Origin: Limimaricola soesokkakensis
Lineage (GTDB): Bacteria > Pseudomonadota > Alphaproteobacteria > Rhodobacterales > Rhodobacteraceae
Direction of reading: 5' to 3'
Assembly: GCF_900172345.1 (NCBI RefSeq)
Contig: NZ_FWFY01000009.1
Span: forward strand, 1-64,000
Length of the DNA: 64,000 nt
Part shown: positions 47,910 to 56,543 of the stretch, one piece after another
How the letters are laid out: every line of letters begins with the position of its first letter
Position numbering within the stretch: the stretch's first letter is position 1
The notes under the pieces: model-generated
Databases searched by the model: none
Seen by the model: only the letters and a program-made list of their open reading frames with translations
What the model was told of the DNA's origin: nothing
Translations under genes and position numbers: made by a program

Positions 47910-48891
47910 CGGCTTCGTAGGCATCGATGATCGCGGCGACCAGCGGGTGGCGCACCACGTCCTTCGAGGTAAAGTAGTTGAAGCTGATCTTCGGGATGCC
48001 CTTGAGCAGCCGCTCGGCGTCATGCAGACCCGAGGTCACGCCCCGCGGCAGGTCGACCTGACTGCGGTCACCGGTGACCACCATGCGCGAGCCCTCGCCC
48101 AGACGGGTCAGGAACATCTTCATCTGCATCGTCGTGGCGTTCTGCGCCTCGTCCAGCACCACGAAGGCGCGGGACAGCGTGCGACCGCGCATGAAGGCCA
48201 GCGGCGCGATCTCGATCACCTTTTCCTCCATCATCTTGGAGGCCTGCTTGCCGGGCAGGAAATCATTCAGCGCGTCGTAGAGCGGCTGCATGTAGGGATC
48301 GACCTTCTCCTTCATGTCGCCGGGCAGGTAGCCAAGCTTCTCACCCGCCTCGACCGCCGGCCGCGACAGGATGATCTTGTCGACATGACCCTGCAGGAAC
48401 ATCGACACGCCCACTGCGACCGCCAGATAAGTCTTGCCGGTGCCGGCGGGACCGATGCCAAAGCACAGCTCGTTGTCGAACAGCGAACGCACATAGGCCT
48501 TCTGCGCCTCTGTGCGCGGCTCGACGAGCTTGCGGCGGGTCTTGATCTCGATGCGCTCGGCGGTGGGATCGGCCTTGAACAGGTCGATCTGGTCGGCTTC
48601 GCCGCTGCCGGCGGGCTCGAGGCTGCCCATGCGCAATTCGCGGTCCACATCGCCGGGCTCTACGGCGCGCCCGGCCTCGAGCCGGGCATAAAGAGCGCGA
48701 AGCACGCGCGCCGCATCGGCACCCGCCTCGTCCTCGCCGATCACCGACAGGCGGTTGCCGCGCCGCAGGATCTGCACACCCAGCCGCTCCTCGATCGCCG
48801 CGATGTGGCGATCATGCTCACCGCAAAGATCTATCAGCAGGAAATTGTTCGGAAACTCGAGTACGGTCTCGGTCGGGGTGGCGATGGACAA
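47896..48891 (-). CDS. PhoH family ATPase
   Basis: A 331-residue cytosolic ATPase. Walker A GIGPAGTGKTYLAVAVGV and Walker B FVVLDEAQNATTMQMKMFLTR, with motif GDRSQVDLPRG, mark PhoH/YbeZ. It usually works with YbeY in RNA metabolism and lies directly before ybeY. The start is taken as TTG at 48891 because GAGGAG lies 6 bases before it and the homologous N-terminus (TVLEFPNNFLLIDLCGE) follows; ATGs further upstream are less likely. Confidence 0.92.
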   Translation of the reverse strand: MSIATPTETVLEFPNNFLLIDLCGEHDRHIAAIEERLGVQILRRGNRLSVIGEDEAGADAARVLRALYARLEAGRAVEPGDVDRELRMGSLEPAGSGEADQIDLFKADPTAERIEIKTRRKLVEPRTEAQKAYVRSLFDNELCFGIGPAGTGKTYLAVAVGVSMFLQGHVDKIILSRPAVEAGEKLGYLPGDMKEKVDPYMQPLYDALNDFLPGKQASKMMEEKVIEIAPLAFMRGRTLSRAFVVLDEAQNATTMQMKMFLTRLGEGSRMVVTGDRSQVDLPRGVTSGLHDAERLLKGIPKISFNYFTSKDVVRHPLVAAIIDAYEADGAA

Positions 48892-49025
48892 GCAGGACTC
48901 CTCATGCCGGATGGTGCCGAGCGGCAACCCGATGGTCGCAATTCGCGGCTGGCCGCGCAAGCGCATCACATGGGAGCCTGAAAGAAAACGCGCAAGCCCG
49001 GATCACGTTTCCGGTCATTCGCACG

Positions 49026-49052
49026 AAAAAGGCCGCGCCTTCCGGCACGGCC
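49026..49052 (-). terminator. Intrinsic terminator after the exported-protein pair
   Basis: A 9-bp stem GGCCGTGCC/GGCGCGGCC on the minus strand, with one T-G wobble, loop GGAA and an AAAAA tract on the plus strand read as TTTTT. It lies 43 bases after the lipoprotein-like gene and ends transcription before phoH. Confidence 0.88.
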
Positions 49053-49095
49053 CCGCTCCGGCGCCCGTTTTCCGGGCGTTCGAGCGCCTTCTTCG

Positions 49096-49395
49096 TCAGA
49101 GGGGGTCGGGGATCGGCGAGCCATCCTTGAACGGGCCCACCGCGACGCCGGGCTGCGCCACGCCGGAACAGACCGGCAGCCCGTCGGGGGTCAGGCGCTC
49201 GCTCATGTAGCCTTCGAACCCGTCATCGATGATCCAGTGGTCGCAGCCATCGGGATCGACCCAGATCCCGGCGACCATCGTCGACAGATCGTGCGAGTTG
49301 ATGCCGCGATCGGCGGTCTTGTCCGGCCCGATTGGCGTGCAGGCGGCTGCGGAACCCAACAGGCCGAGGATCGCGAAACTCTTGAGAATGGTCAT
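49096..49395 (-). CDS. Small exported lipoprotein-like protein with DPDGC module
   Basis: A 99-residue exported protein. Signal peptide ends at LLGSAAAC, giving a weak lipobox with Cys19. Residues about 43-77 carry a distinct module: IWVDPDGCDHW, then IDDGFEGYMSERL and DGLPVCSG, with two cysteines that could form a disulfide. The same module appears in the OmpA-family gene immediately upstream. No family could be named. Ten bases separate the two genes, so they are co-transcribed. Confidence 0.7.
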   Translation of the reverse strand: MTILKSFAILGLLGSAAACTPIGPDKTADRGINSHDLSTMVAGIWVDPDGCDHWIIDDGFEGYMSERLTPDGLPVCSGVAQPGVAVGPFKDGSPIPDPL

Positions 49396-49405
49396 GTCTC
49401 GCTCC

Positions 49406-49981
49406 TCAGCGCAGGCAGTAGATTTCGACGCGGCGGTTGGTCTGCATGCCGGCGGCGGTCGCGTTCGACACCTTGGGCTTGCGCTCCCCGAAGCCGCGCA
49501 CGTCAACAACGCGGGCACCAACCCCCTGGGCCACGCTGGCGACCGCGCGGGCGCGGTTGTCGGACAGGGTGATGTTGTACTCATCGCTCGCGCGGCTGTC
49601 GGTATGACCGTAAATCAGGAAACCGAAGGCGTTGGCCTGGGTGAAGAACTGGCGTAGCCGCTCGCGGCCCGCCGCCGAGATATCGTAGCGGTCAGTGGCA
49701 AAGAGCGTGTCGGTCGGCACCACGCCACAGATCTCGGAACGGTGACAGACCGGGCTGCCATCGCGGCGGCGTCGCGGCCCCATATAGCCCTCGGCCCCGT
49801 CATCCATGGCCCAATGCTCGCAACCATCCGGGTCGATCCAGATGTTCGGGCTGTAACGCTCGGCATCGACGATCCGGGGATCTTGCGCCGCAGCCGGCAC
49901 GCTCAATACTCCGAGCGCCAGCCCGGCCACGACGATCCCCCCGACCGCGGCGCGTAGCTTAGCTTTGATGAATGAGGCCAA
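49406..49981 (-). CDS. OmpA-family protein with N-terminal DPDGC module
   Basis: A 191-residue exported protein. Signal peptide residues 1-33. Residues about 48-79 carry the same module as the next gene (IWIDPDGCEHW, MDDGAEGYM, DGSPVCHR). The C-terminal half is an OmpA/MotB peptidoglycan-binding domain (FLIYGHTDSRASDEYNITLS, NRARAVASVAQGVG, NRRVEIYCLR), with the binding residues Asp and Arg in GHTDSRAS and NRRVE. Likely a periplasmic or outer-membrane protein held to peptidoglycan. Confidence 0.82.
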   Translation of the reverse strand: MASFIKAKLRAAVGGIVVAGLALGVLSVPAAAQDPRIVDAERYSPNIWIDPDGCEHWAMDDGAEGYMGPRRRRDGSPVCHRSEICGVVPTDTLFATDRYDISAAGRERLRQFFTQANAFGFLIYGHTDSRASDEYNITLSDNRARAVASVAQGVGARVVDVRGFGERKPKVSNATAAGMQTNRRVEIYCLR

Positions 49982-50084
49982 TTGACTGTTTCCTTCCCGA
50001 ACACATACCGACGAACCCCTCCTCTGGCAGCTGGGAGGCGGTCTGTTGCAGGAGTGTTAATGCGGATCGAGGACTTGGGAAGGC

Positions 50085-50104
50085 CTCGGCAGTAAATTGC
50101 CGAG
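50085..50104. repeat. Inverted repeat CTCGGCA-N6-TGCCGAG
   Basis: A perfect 7-bp inverted repeat about 110 bases upstream of the OmpA-family gene, in a 262-base intergenic region. There is no clear T-run, so it may be an operator or an RNA hairpin rather than a terminator. Confidence 0.4.
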
Positions 50105-50243
50105 AATTGCGGCAACAGTAGGTCCAGCGCCCCCGGCATTGTCACGGTACAGGCAACTCATTCACCCTTGGGGCGTGCCAAGTCACTGAACGCGCCTTGC
50201 TTCCGCCGCATTCACAACGAAGAGGGCTTGATTCGCCCGGCGC

Positions 50244-51572
50244 CTATTCCAGGAGCTCGCCCGCCAAGGAGTTCGGCCCCGAGGCGGTGATGTGAACGCG
50301 GGCGATGTCGCCGCGCCGCGTCTCGGGCGCGTCAACATGCACGGCAAAGAGATGCTCGGACTTGCCAACCATCTGCCCGGGCAGCCGCCCCGGCTTTTCG
50401 AACAGCACCGTAGTCTCGCGGCCGACCATCGCCTGCTGCGCGGCTCGCTGCTGCTCGCCGAGCAAACCCTGCAGCCGCTGCAGCCGCTCATCCATCACCG
50501 CGGGCTCCACCTGGACCTTGCGCTCGGCGGCCGGGGTGCCGGGACGCGGCGAATACTTGAACGAGTAAGCCGAACCGTAGCGGACCTCGCGCACGAGCTG
50601 CATCGTCGCGTCGAAATCGGCGTCGGTCTCGCCGGGAAAGCCGACGATGAAATCCGAGGTCAGCAGGATGTCGGACCGTGCCGCGCGAATCCGTTCGATC
50701 AGCCGCAGATACTGCTCGGCCGTGTGCTTGCGATTCATCGCCTTGAGGATCCGGTCCGAGCCCGACTGGACCGGCAGGTGCAGATAGGGCATCAGCTTGG
50801 CCTCGTTGCCATGCGCCGCGATCAGCGCCTCGTCCATGTCGTTGGGATGCGAGGTGGTGTAGCGGATCCGCTCCAGCCCGTCGATCGCCGCGAGCTGGCC
50901 TACCAGCGCCGCGAGACCACCCTCGGCACCGCCCAGATCGCCATGCCAAGCGTTGACGTTCTGGCCGAGCAGCGTGATCTCGCGAACCCCGGCCTCGACC
51001 AGCCCGCGCGCCTCGGCGACGATGCGATCAGCCGGGCGGCTGACTTCGGCGCCGCGGGTGTAGGGCACCACGCAAAACGCGCAGAACTTGTCGCAGCCCT
51101 CCTGCACGGTAAGAAAGGCGGTCGGACCGCGCTTGGCCTTGGGTCGGGATTTCAGCACCGCGAACTTGTCGTCTTCGGGGAAATCCGTGTCGACGGCACG
51201 ACCGCCCTGCCCGACCCGGGCTTCCATCTCCGGCAGGCGGTGATAGCTCTGCGGACCCACCACGAGATCGACGAGCGGCATCCGGTTCAGGATCTCCTCG
51301 CCTTCGGCCTGCGCGACACAGCCCGCGACGCCGATCTTCAGGCTAGGCTTGGCCTCCTTGAGCGGACGCAGCCGCCCGAGATCGGAATAGACCTTCTCGG
51401 CGGCCTTCTCGCGGATATGACAGGTGTTGAGCAGCACCATGTCGGCCTCGTCTGCCGTCTCGGTGGTGACGTAGCCCGACCCGCCCAGCGCCTCGGCCAT
51501 GCGCTCGCTGTCATAAACGTTCATCTGACAGCCATAGGTCTTGATGAAGAGCTTCTTGGGCGCCTGGTCCAT
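50244..51572 (-). CDS. miaB: tRNA-2-methylthio-N6-dimethylallyladenosine synthase
   Basis: A 442-residue radical SAM enzyme that adds 2-methylthio to i6A37 in tRNA. The N-terminal domain has [4Fe-4S] cysteines in [23 protein letters not shown] and VAGCVAQ; the radical SAM cluster is [15 protein letters not shown]; the C-terminal TRAM region ends with [15 protein letters not shown]. The ATG at 51572 is chosen because AAAGG precedes it by about 10 bases; an ATG 3 codons earlier overlaps that site. Confidence 0.96.
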   Translation of the reverse strand: MDQAPKKLFIKTYGCQMNVYDSERMAEALGGSGYVTTETADEADMVLLNTCHIREKAAEKVYSDLGRLRPLKEAKPSLKIGVAGCVAQAEGEEILNRMPLVDLVVGPQSYHRLPEMEARVGQGGRAVDTDFPEDDKFAVLKSRPKAKRGPTAFLTVQEGCDKFCAFCVVPYTRGAEVSRPADRIVAEARGLVEAGVREITLLGQNVNAWHGDLGGAEGGLAALVGQLAAIDGLERIRYTTSHPNDMDEALIAAHGNEAKLMPYLHLPVQSGSDRILKAMNRKHTAEQYLRLIERIRAARSDILLTSDFIVGFPGETDADFDATMQLVREVRYGSAYSFKYSPRPGTPAAERKVQVEPAVMDERLQRLQGLLGEQQRAAQQAMVGRETTVLFEKPGRLPGQMVGKSEHLFAVHVDAPETRRGDIARVHITASGPNSLAGELLE

Positions 51573-51679
51573 CGCGGCCATCCTTTGCGAGATCAGGGGC
51601 CGGGTCTAAGCCAAAGCCCGGCATCTTGCAATGTCGCCCCGCCCCCGCCATCCCTGTGGGCGAACGGCGGGAGACGGCA

Positions 51680-52552
51680 ATGGAGCATGACGGCATCGAG
51701 CAGTTCGCGGCGGCGCTGCGCAAGGCGCGGCAGGGCCCCTCGGGGCCGGTCGCGCTGGTGCTGATCGAGGACGGCATCGAGATCGAAAGCACGCTGCGCC
51801 ACCACCTCGATCTGGGGTTCTCGCAGGTCGTGGCCATCGTCCCCGATGATCTGCCGCGGCCCGATCTTTCGGATCCCCGCCTCGACTGGGTGCGCGGCGA
51901 GACGCGCCGCGATGGCGCTTGCTCCGATTTCGTCAATGCCGTGATCGCCGCCGCGGCACCGGGCCAGTGGCTGTTCTACTGCTATAATGCCGAATACCTG
52001 TTCTTCCCGTTCTCGGAGGATCGCGGGGTGGCCGATCTTTGCGCCTTCGTGGCCGAGGAGCGGCGCGACAGCGTGCCCTGCGTCACGCTCGACCTATTCG
52101 CCACCGATTTCGAGACCCACCCAACCGGCGTCACACGCGAGGCCGCGCATCTCGACCGGATCGGCTACTTCGCACGCGATCGCTACGACGCGCAGGGCCG
52201 GTTGCTGGAGCGGCAACCCGATATCCATGGCGGATTGCGCTGGCGCCTCGAGGAGCACGTGCCCGCCGACCGGCGGCAGGTCCTGCGGATCGCGCTGTTC
52301 CGCACGGCGCCGGGCCTCAAGCTCGGCGCAGATCACCGGCTCAACCAAGCAGAATACAACACGTTGCAAAGCCCGTGGCACCGCTCGCCCACGGCGGCGA
52401 CCGCCTCGTTTCGTACCGCAAAGGCGCTGCGCCGCAACCCCGCCACGCGCGGGGTGATCGACGGATTAGACTGGCCCGGCGCCACGCCTTTTGCCTGGCG
52501 GTCGCGGCAGCTTCTCGATCTGGGGCTGATCGAACCCGGGCAGTGGTTCTGA
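51680..52552 (+). CDS. Glycosyltransferase-like hypothetical protein
   Basis: A 290-residue cytosolic protein. The first 140 residues (VALVLIEDGIEIESTLRHHL, FSQVVAIVP, then WLFYCYNAEYLFFPFSEDRG and VADLCAFVAEERRDSVPC) recall family-2-like glycosyltransferases of the pfam13704 type, which bear a DxDEF-like motif where this protein reads NAEYLFF. That loss makes catalysis doubtful. The rest is rich in Arg (RNPATRGVIDGLDWPG). GGGAG precedes the ATG. Divergent from miaB. Assignment is tentative. Confidence 0.45.
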   Translation: MEHDGIEQFAAALRKARQGPSGPVALVLIEDGIEIESTLRHHLDLGFSQVVAIVPDDLPRPDLSDPRLDWVRGETRRDGACSDFVNAVIAAAAPGQWLFYCYNAEYLFFPFSEDRGVADLCAFVAEERRDSVPCVTLDLFATDFETHPTGVTREAAHLDRIGYFARDRYDAQGRLLERQPDIHGGLRWRLEEHVPADRRQVLRIALFRTAPGLKLGADHRLNQAEYNTLQSPWHRSPTAATASFRTAKALRRNPATRGVIDGLDWPGATPFAWRSRQLLDLGLIEPGQWF

Positions 52553-52565
52553 ACGGGGCTTCCGA

Positions 52566-53066
52566 TCAGGCCCGGCCGTAGGCCTCGGCGATGGCGATCT
52601 GCATCGCAGCAGCCGGATCGCGATGCGCCCAGGACACGAGCTGGAAGGCCGGGTAGAAGCGTTCGCAGGCGTTGAATGCCGTGTGGATCATCGTGTCGAC
52701 CTGCTCGGGTCCCGCGATCTGGCCGCCGGACAATACCAGCCCATAGCGATAGGCCATCATTCCCTGCGCGCCCCACCAAGTGAAGCCACCGGCCCAGCAA
52801 CGGTCGTTGATGCGGTTGATGAGGTCGTAGATCTGCGGCAACCGCGGCTCGGGCGGCTCCATCTCGAACATGCAGGCCAACCGCAGCGTTTCGTCGGCGG
52901 GCTGCCAAGCCAGCGTCACCGCGTAATCGCGCCACTGCCCCTTGAGCGTCATCGCGATCTGATCCTCGGCCACCCTTTCGACCGCCCATTCGTGCAGGTC
53001 GGCAACCTGTTCGACCAGGTCGATCGGGTGGATCTCGTCGTCGAGATAGGACTCTGACAGCGCCAT
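52566..53066 (-). CDS. YbjN domain protein
   Basis: A 166-residue cytosolic protein with a T3SS-chaperone-like fold. The family sequence is visible in HPIDLVEQVADLHEWAVERV, LACMFEMEPPEPRLPQIYDL and INDRCWAGGFTWWGAQGMMA. YbjN proteins in enterobacteria influence stress and motility, with no known biochemical action. The ATG at 53066 matches the conserved start. The upstream region, shared divergently with the M42 peptidase gene, has a dense group of GANTC sites. Confidence 0.85.
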   Translation of the reverse strand: MALSESYLDDEIHPIDLVEQVADLHEWAVERVAEDQIAMTLKGQWRDYAVTLAWQPADETLRLACMFEMEPPEPRLPQIYDLINRINDRCWAGGFTWWGAQGMMAYRYGLVLSGGQIAGPEQVDTMIHTAFNACERFYPAFQLVSWAHRDPAAAMQIAIAEAYGRA

Positions 53067-53163
53067 GACGGCCTCTTTTCTTTGCGGCGACGGGCACGCG
53101 GAGGCCCGTCTCGGATCCGGCGGCAGGGGTTCTTCCACCCGCTTGGCTTCGAGTGTATATGGT

Positions 53164-53257
53164 GAGTCTCGACCGAGTCGCTGTAAAGTCGTTTCTTGGG
53201 GATAATCTCCCCGATTCGACCGATTCGAGAATCACTCCCGACATTTCTTGTGGATAA
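53164..53257. promoter_or_regulatory. GANTC cluster and DnaA-box-like site in a divergent promoter region
   Basis: Five GANTC sites lie at 53164, 53175, 53213, 53222 and 53229, within 70 bases. TGTGGATAA, the reverse complement of the DnaA box TTATCCACA, lies at 53249-53257. GANTC is the target of the cell-cycle methylase CcrM in alphaproteobacteria and is used by GcrA-type promoters, so YbjN or M42 peptidase expression could be methylation-dependent. Confidence 0.45.
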
Positions 53258-53361
53258 CCGAATCGCCCCTTGGCGGTTCCGCAGGGGCACGCTGCCGTCA
53301 CGACGGGCGTTGCACCCGATCGCGGGCTGCGTCAGCCTCCGCCGCAAAACGGGAGACTGCC

Positions 53362-54399
53362 ATGAACACCGACCTCTTGAAGCGCCTATGCGAGATGCCC
53401 GGCGTACCGGGCCACGAACACCGTGTGCGCGACCTGATCACCGCCGAGATCGAAGGCCTGTTCGACCATGTCGAGACCGATCCGATGGGCAGCCTGATCT
53501 GCCGCCGCGACGCGGCCAACGAGGGCGCGCCGAAGATCATGCTGCTGTGTCACATGGACGAGATCGGCTTTCTCGTCAGCCATGTCGACGAGAAGGGCTT
53601 CGTGTGGCTGCAGCCGGTCGGCGGCTTCGACCCGCGCAACCTTTTCTCGCGCCGGGTGCTGATCTGCACCGATCAGGGCGACATCAAGGGCGTCATGAAC
53701 CCGGGCGGCAAGCCGCTGCACATCTCTTCGGCCGAGGACCGCAAGAAGGTGCCCGAGCTGGGCGAGTTCTACATCGACACCGGCCTCGGCAAAGCCGCCG
53801 CCGACAAGGTGAAGATCGGCGACATGGTGGTGATGGACGAGCCGTTCCTCGAAATGGGCGAGAAGTTCGTTTCCAAGGCGCTCGACAACCGCGTCGCCTG
53901 CTGGCTCGGCATCGAGGCGATCCGCCAGCTGGCCGATAAGGGTCGCGGCGCCGAGATCCACGTCGTCTTCACCACCCAAGAGGAAGTCGGACTGCGCGGC
54001 GCCCGCACCGCCGCCTACAAGGTGCGTCCCGATATCGGCATTGGTGTCGACACGACGCTGGCCTGCGACACGCCCGGCGTGCCCGACAAGGACCGCACAA
54101 CGGTGCAGGGCAAGGGCTTCGGCCTGCATGTGCGCGACAGCAGCTTCATCGCCGATCGCGGCCTCGTCGCCGAGATCGAGAAGCTGGCGCAGAACAAGGG
54201 CATCCCGTTGCAGCGCACCATGCTGGCCGCCGGCGGCCAGGACGGCGCGGCGGCGCAGCAGGCGGCGGCGGGCGCCCGCGCCGTGGGCATCGTGGTCGGC
54301 ACCCGCTACATCCACACAGTGACCGAGATGGTCGACCGCACCGATCTCGAGGCCGCGCGCGACATCCTGAGCGCCTATCTCGAAGGCTTCGAGGGTTGA
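53362..54399 (+). CDS. M42 family metallopeptidase
   Basis: A 345-residue cytosolic aminopeptidase-type hydrolase. The co-catalytic metal sites are visible: His and Asp in LLCHMDEIGFLV, Asp in ALDNRVACWLGIEAI, Glu-Glu in TTQEEVGLRGAR, Asp in VDTTLACDTPG and the last His in RYIHTVTEM. The family forms large dodecameric shells. GGGAG precedes the ATG. Divergent from YbjN. Confidence 0.93.
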   Translation: MNTDLLKRLCEMPGVPGHEHRVRDLITAEIEGLFDHVETDPMGSLICRRDAANEGAPKIMLLCHMDEIGFLVSHVDEKGFVWLQPVGGFDPRNLFSRRVLICTDQGDIKGVMNPGGKPLHISSAEDRKKVPELGEFYIDTGLGKAAADKVKIGDMVVMDEPFLEMGEKFVSKALDNRVACWLGIEAIRQLADKGRGAEIHVVFTTQEEVGLRGARTAAYKVRPDIGIGVDTTLACDTPGVPDKDRTTVQGKGFGLHVRDSSFIADRGLVAEIEKLAQNKGIPLQRTMLAAGGQDGAAAQQAAAGARAVGIVVGTRYIHTVTEMVDRTDLEAARDILSAYLEGFEG

Positions 54400-54453
54400 T
54401 CCAGCGGCGGGCGGTCGCCATGGCCGCCCGCCACCGTTCGAACCGGTGACATC

Positions 54454-55170
54454 ATGATCCTTCACGAAGCCTTGGCCCGGCGCGTGGCCGAAGCCCGCTA
54501 CCCCGGGGCGGCGGCCCTGTTCTGGACCGGTTCGCTGGCGCGCGGCACTGGCACGCAAAGCTCCGACATCGACCTCGTCGTCGTCTTCGACCGGCTCGAC
54601 CATGCATGGCGAGAGAGCTTTCTCGAAGAGGGGCGGCTCTTCGAGGTCTTCGTGCATGATCTCGACTCGCTCGACCTATTCTTCGAGAAGGACTCCGCGC
54701 GCGGCCTGCCGGTGCTCATGGACATGGTGACCCGCAGCGTCGTCCTGCGCGCCGGCCCGGTGGCGGACGCGGCGCGAAGTCTGGCCGAGCGCCGCCTTGC
54801 CGACGGTCCGCGCCCCTGGAGCGCCGCGGAGCTCGAGCGCTCTCGCTTCATCGCGGGCGACCTGCTCGAAGACCTGCGCGGCGCGACCGATCCCGACGAG
54901 ATCCGCATCATCGGTGCGCTGCTCTATCCGCACGCGCTGGATCACCTGCGCCGGTCGCGCGGGCTCTGGAGCGGGCGCGGCAAGCACGCCTTGCGCCTGT
55001 TGCGCGAGGAGGAGAGCGAAATCGGCCCAGCGCTGATCGCCGCTTTCGAGGCATTGTTCGCGCGAGCCGAGCCGGGGGCGGTTGTCGAGACGGTTGACCG
55101 CATCTACGCGCCCTGCGGCGGCCCCCTGGTGGAATGGCGCAATGACGCGCCGCCGCACCGCGCCTCCTGA
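54454..55170 (+). CDS. Nucleotidyltransferase domain protein
   Basis: A 238-residue cytosolic protein. The N-terminal polymerase-beta-like NTase signature GSLARGTGTQSSDIDLVVVF, with the metal-binding Asp pair in DIDL, is complete. The C-terminal part is helical (ALLYPHALDHLRRSRGLWSG). No HEPN partner was seen next to it, so a minimal-type toxin-antitoxin role is not supported; a modifying transferase is possible. It is 54 bases after the M42 gene and followed by a terminator. Confidence 0.85.
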   Translation: MILHEALARRVAEARYPGAAALFWTGSLARGTGTQSSDIDLVVVFDRLDHAWRESFLEEGRLFEVFVHDLDSLDLFFEKDSARGLPVLMDMVTRSVVLRAGPVADAARSLAERRLADGPRPWSAAELERSRFIAGDLLEDLRGATDPDEIRIIGALLYPHALDHLRRSRGLWSGRGKHALRLLREEESEIGPALIAAFEALFARAEPGAVVETVDRIYAPCGGPLVEWRNDAPPHRAS

Positions 55171-55177
55171 CATGCAA

Positions 55178-55205
55178 GAGGGCGGCCCACGGGGCCGCCC
55201 CTTTC
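55178..55205. terminator. Intrinsic terminator between convergent genes
   Basis: A perfect 9-bp stem GGGCGGCCC/GGGCCGCCC with a short loop, followed by CTTTC. It lies 10 bases after the nucleotidyltransferase gene and 25 bases after the end of the convergent ubiK gene. Confidence 0.8.
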
Positions 55206-55229
55206 ACATCCCGAACGCGCGCGGCGCGG

Positions 55230-55478
55230 TCAGTTCGAGGTCTTGGTTTCCAGCGCCGCGATCCGGGCCTTGAGCGCCTCGTTCTCCTCGCGCGCCTTCT
55301 GCGCCATCGCGCGCACCGCGTCGAACTCCTCGCGGGTCACGAGGTCGCGGTCGGCCAGCCAGCGGTCGAGCATCGACTTCATGGCGTTGTTGGCCTCGTC
55401 CTTCGCACCCTGCGCCACGCCCATCGCGTTGGTCATCAGCTGCGACAGATCGTCGAAGATCTTGTTTCTCGATTGCAT
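55230..55478 (-). CDS. ubiK: UbiK-family ubiquinone biosynthesis accessory factor
   Basis: An 82-residue helical protein. MQSRNKIFDDLSQLMTNAMG, GAKDEANNAMKSMLDRWLAD and the C-terminal coil EENEALKARIAALETK match UbiK/YqiC (BMFP family). In E. coli it helps the ubiquinone biosynthesis complex under oxic conditions. The ATG at 55478 is the conserved start. Convergent with the nucleotidyltransferase gene. Confidence 0.92.
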   Translation of the reverse strand: MQSRNKIFDDLSQLMTNAMGVAQGAKDEANNAMKSMLDRWLADRDLVTREEFDAVRAMAQKAREENEALKARIAALETKTSN

Positions 55479-55652
55479 GGCGGGTCTCCGCTGTTTCGGA
55501 CTGGTCCCTATATGGGCGGCGCAAAGGGTGGCGACAAGGCGGCGGCATCCGCAACGGCGCCAGCCGAGCCGGTCACGACATGGCGAGGCCCCGCCCTCCC
55601 GCGCGGGAGCCCGGATTGACAAGTCCCGGCACGCCGCCGCAGGTATCGCGCC

Positions 55653-56543
55653 ATGAATGGCATCCCCTTCCCCGAGATCTCGCCCGAGATCTTCTCGATC
55701 TCGCTCGGCGGGTTCGACTTCGCGCTGCGCTGGTACGCGCTGGCCTATATCGTCGGCATCATCGCGGGCTGGCGGCTCTCGGTCGCGGCGCTCAAGCGCC
55801 CCGGCCTATGGCCCGGCGACCGCCCGGCCATGACCCCGCCCGAGCTCGAGAACCTGCTGAGCTGGATCATCCTCGGCATCATCGGCGGCGGCCGACTGGG
55901 CTACGCGCTGATCTACCAGCCGGGCTATTACCTGTCCCACCCGTGGGAGATCCCCTTCCTTTGGCAGGGCGGCATGTCGTTCCATGGCGGCTTCATCGGC
56001 GTGATCCTCGCGATCCTGATCTTCGCGCGGCGCCACCGCCTGCCGCTGGGCGGCGTCGCCGACACCATCGCGCTGGCCACTCCGCCGGCGATCCTGCTAG
56101 GCCGCCTCGCCAACTTCATCAATGCCGAGCTCTGGGGCCGCCCGACCGATCTGCCGTGGGGCGTGATCTTCCCCGGTGCCGCCGCGCAGGACTGCCCCGG
56201 TGTCGAAGGGCTCTGCGCCCGCCACCCCTCGCAGCTCTACGAGGCGGGGATCGAGGGGCTGTTCCTGCTGGTGCTGTTCACCCTCATGGCGTTCCGCTGG
56301 GGTGCCCTGAAGCGGCCCTGGCTGCTCTCGGGGACCTTCTTCCTCGTCTATGGCATCGGTCGCTTTCTGGTGGAGTTCGTGCGCCAGCCCGACCCGCAAT
56401 TCGTAAGCCCCGGCAACCCTCTGGGTCTCGCGCTGCACGTCGATGGCTGGGGCCTGACCATGGGGCAGATCCTGTCGTTGCCGATGATCATCGCCGGGAT
56501 CGCCGTGATCGCCGCCGCGCGCCGCCGGATGGTCCCGGCGTGA
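55653..56543 (+). CDS. lgt: Prolipoprotein diacylglyceryl transferase
   Basis: A 296-residue inner-membrane enzyme moving diacylglyceryl from phosphatidylglycerol to the lipobox Cys. About 7 membrane helices; the [17 protein letters not shown] motif and the Lgt signature [20 protein letters not shown] with [13 protein letters not shown] are intact. Its TGA overlaps the GTG start of the next gene (GTGA), so it leads a three-gene coupled operon. Confidence 0.97.
   Translation: MNGIPFPEISPEIFSISLGGFDFALRWYALAYIVGIIAGWRLSVAALKRPGLWPGDRPAMTPPELENLLSWIILGIIGGGRLGYALIYQPGYYLSHPWEIPFLWQGGMSFHGGFIGVILAILIFARRHRLPLGGVADTIALATPPAILLGRLANFINAELWGRPTDLPWGVIFPGAAAQDCPGVEGLCARHPSQLYEAGIEGLFLLVLFTLMAFRWGALKRPWLLSGTFFLVYGIGRFLVEFVRQPDPQFVSPGNPLGLALHVDGWGLTMGQILSLPMIIAGIAVIAAARRRMVPA

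Noticed and set aside
54454-55170. MNT/HEPN toxin-antitoxin pair
   Set aside because: The nucleotidyltransferase domain is present but no HEPN gene lies on either side.
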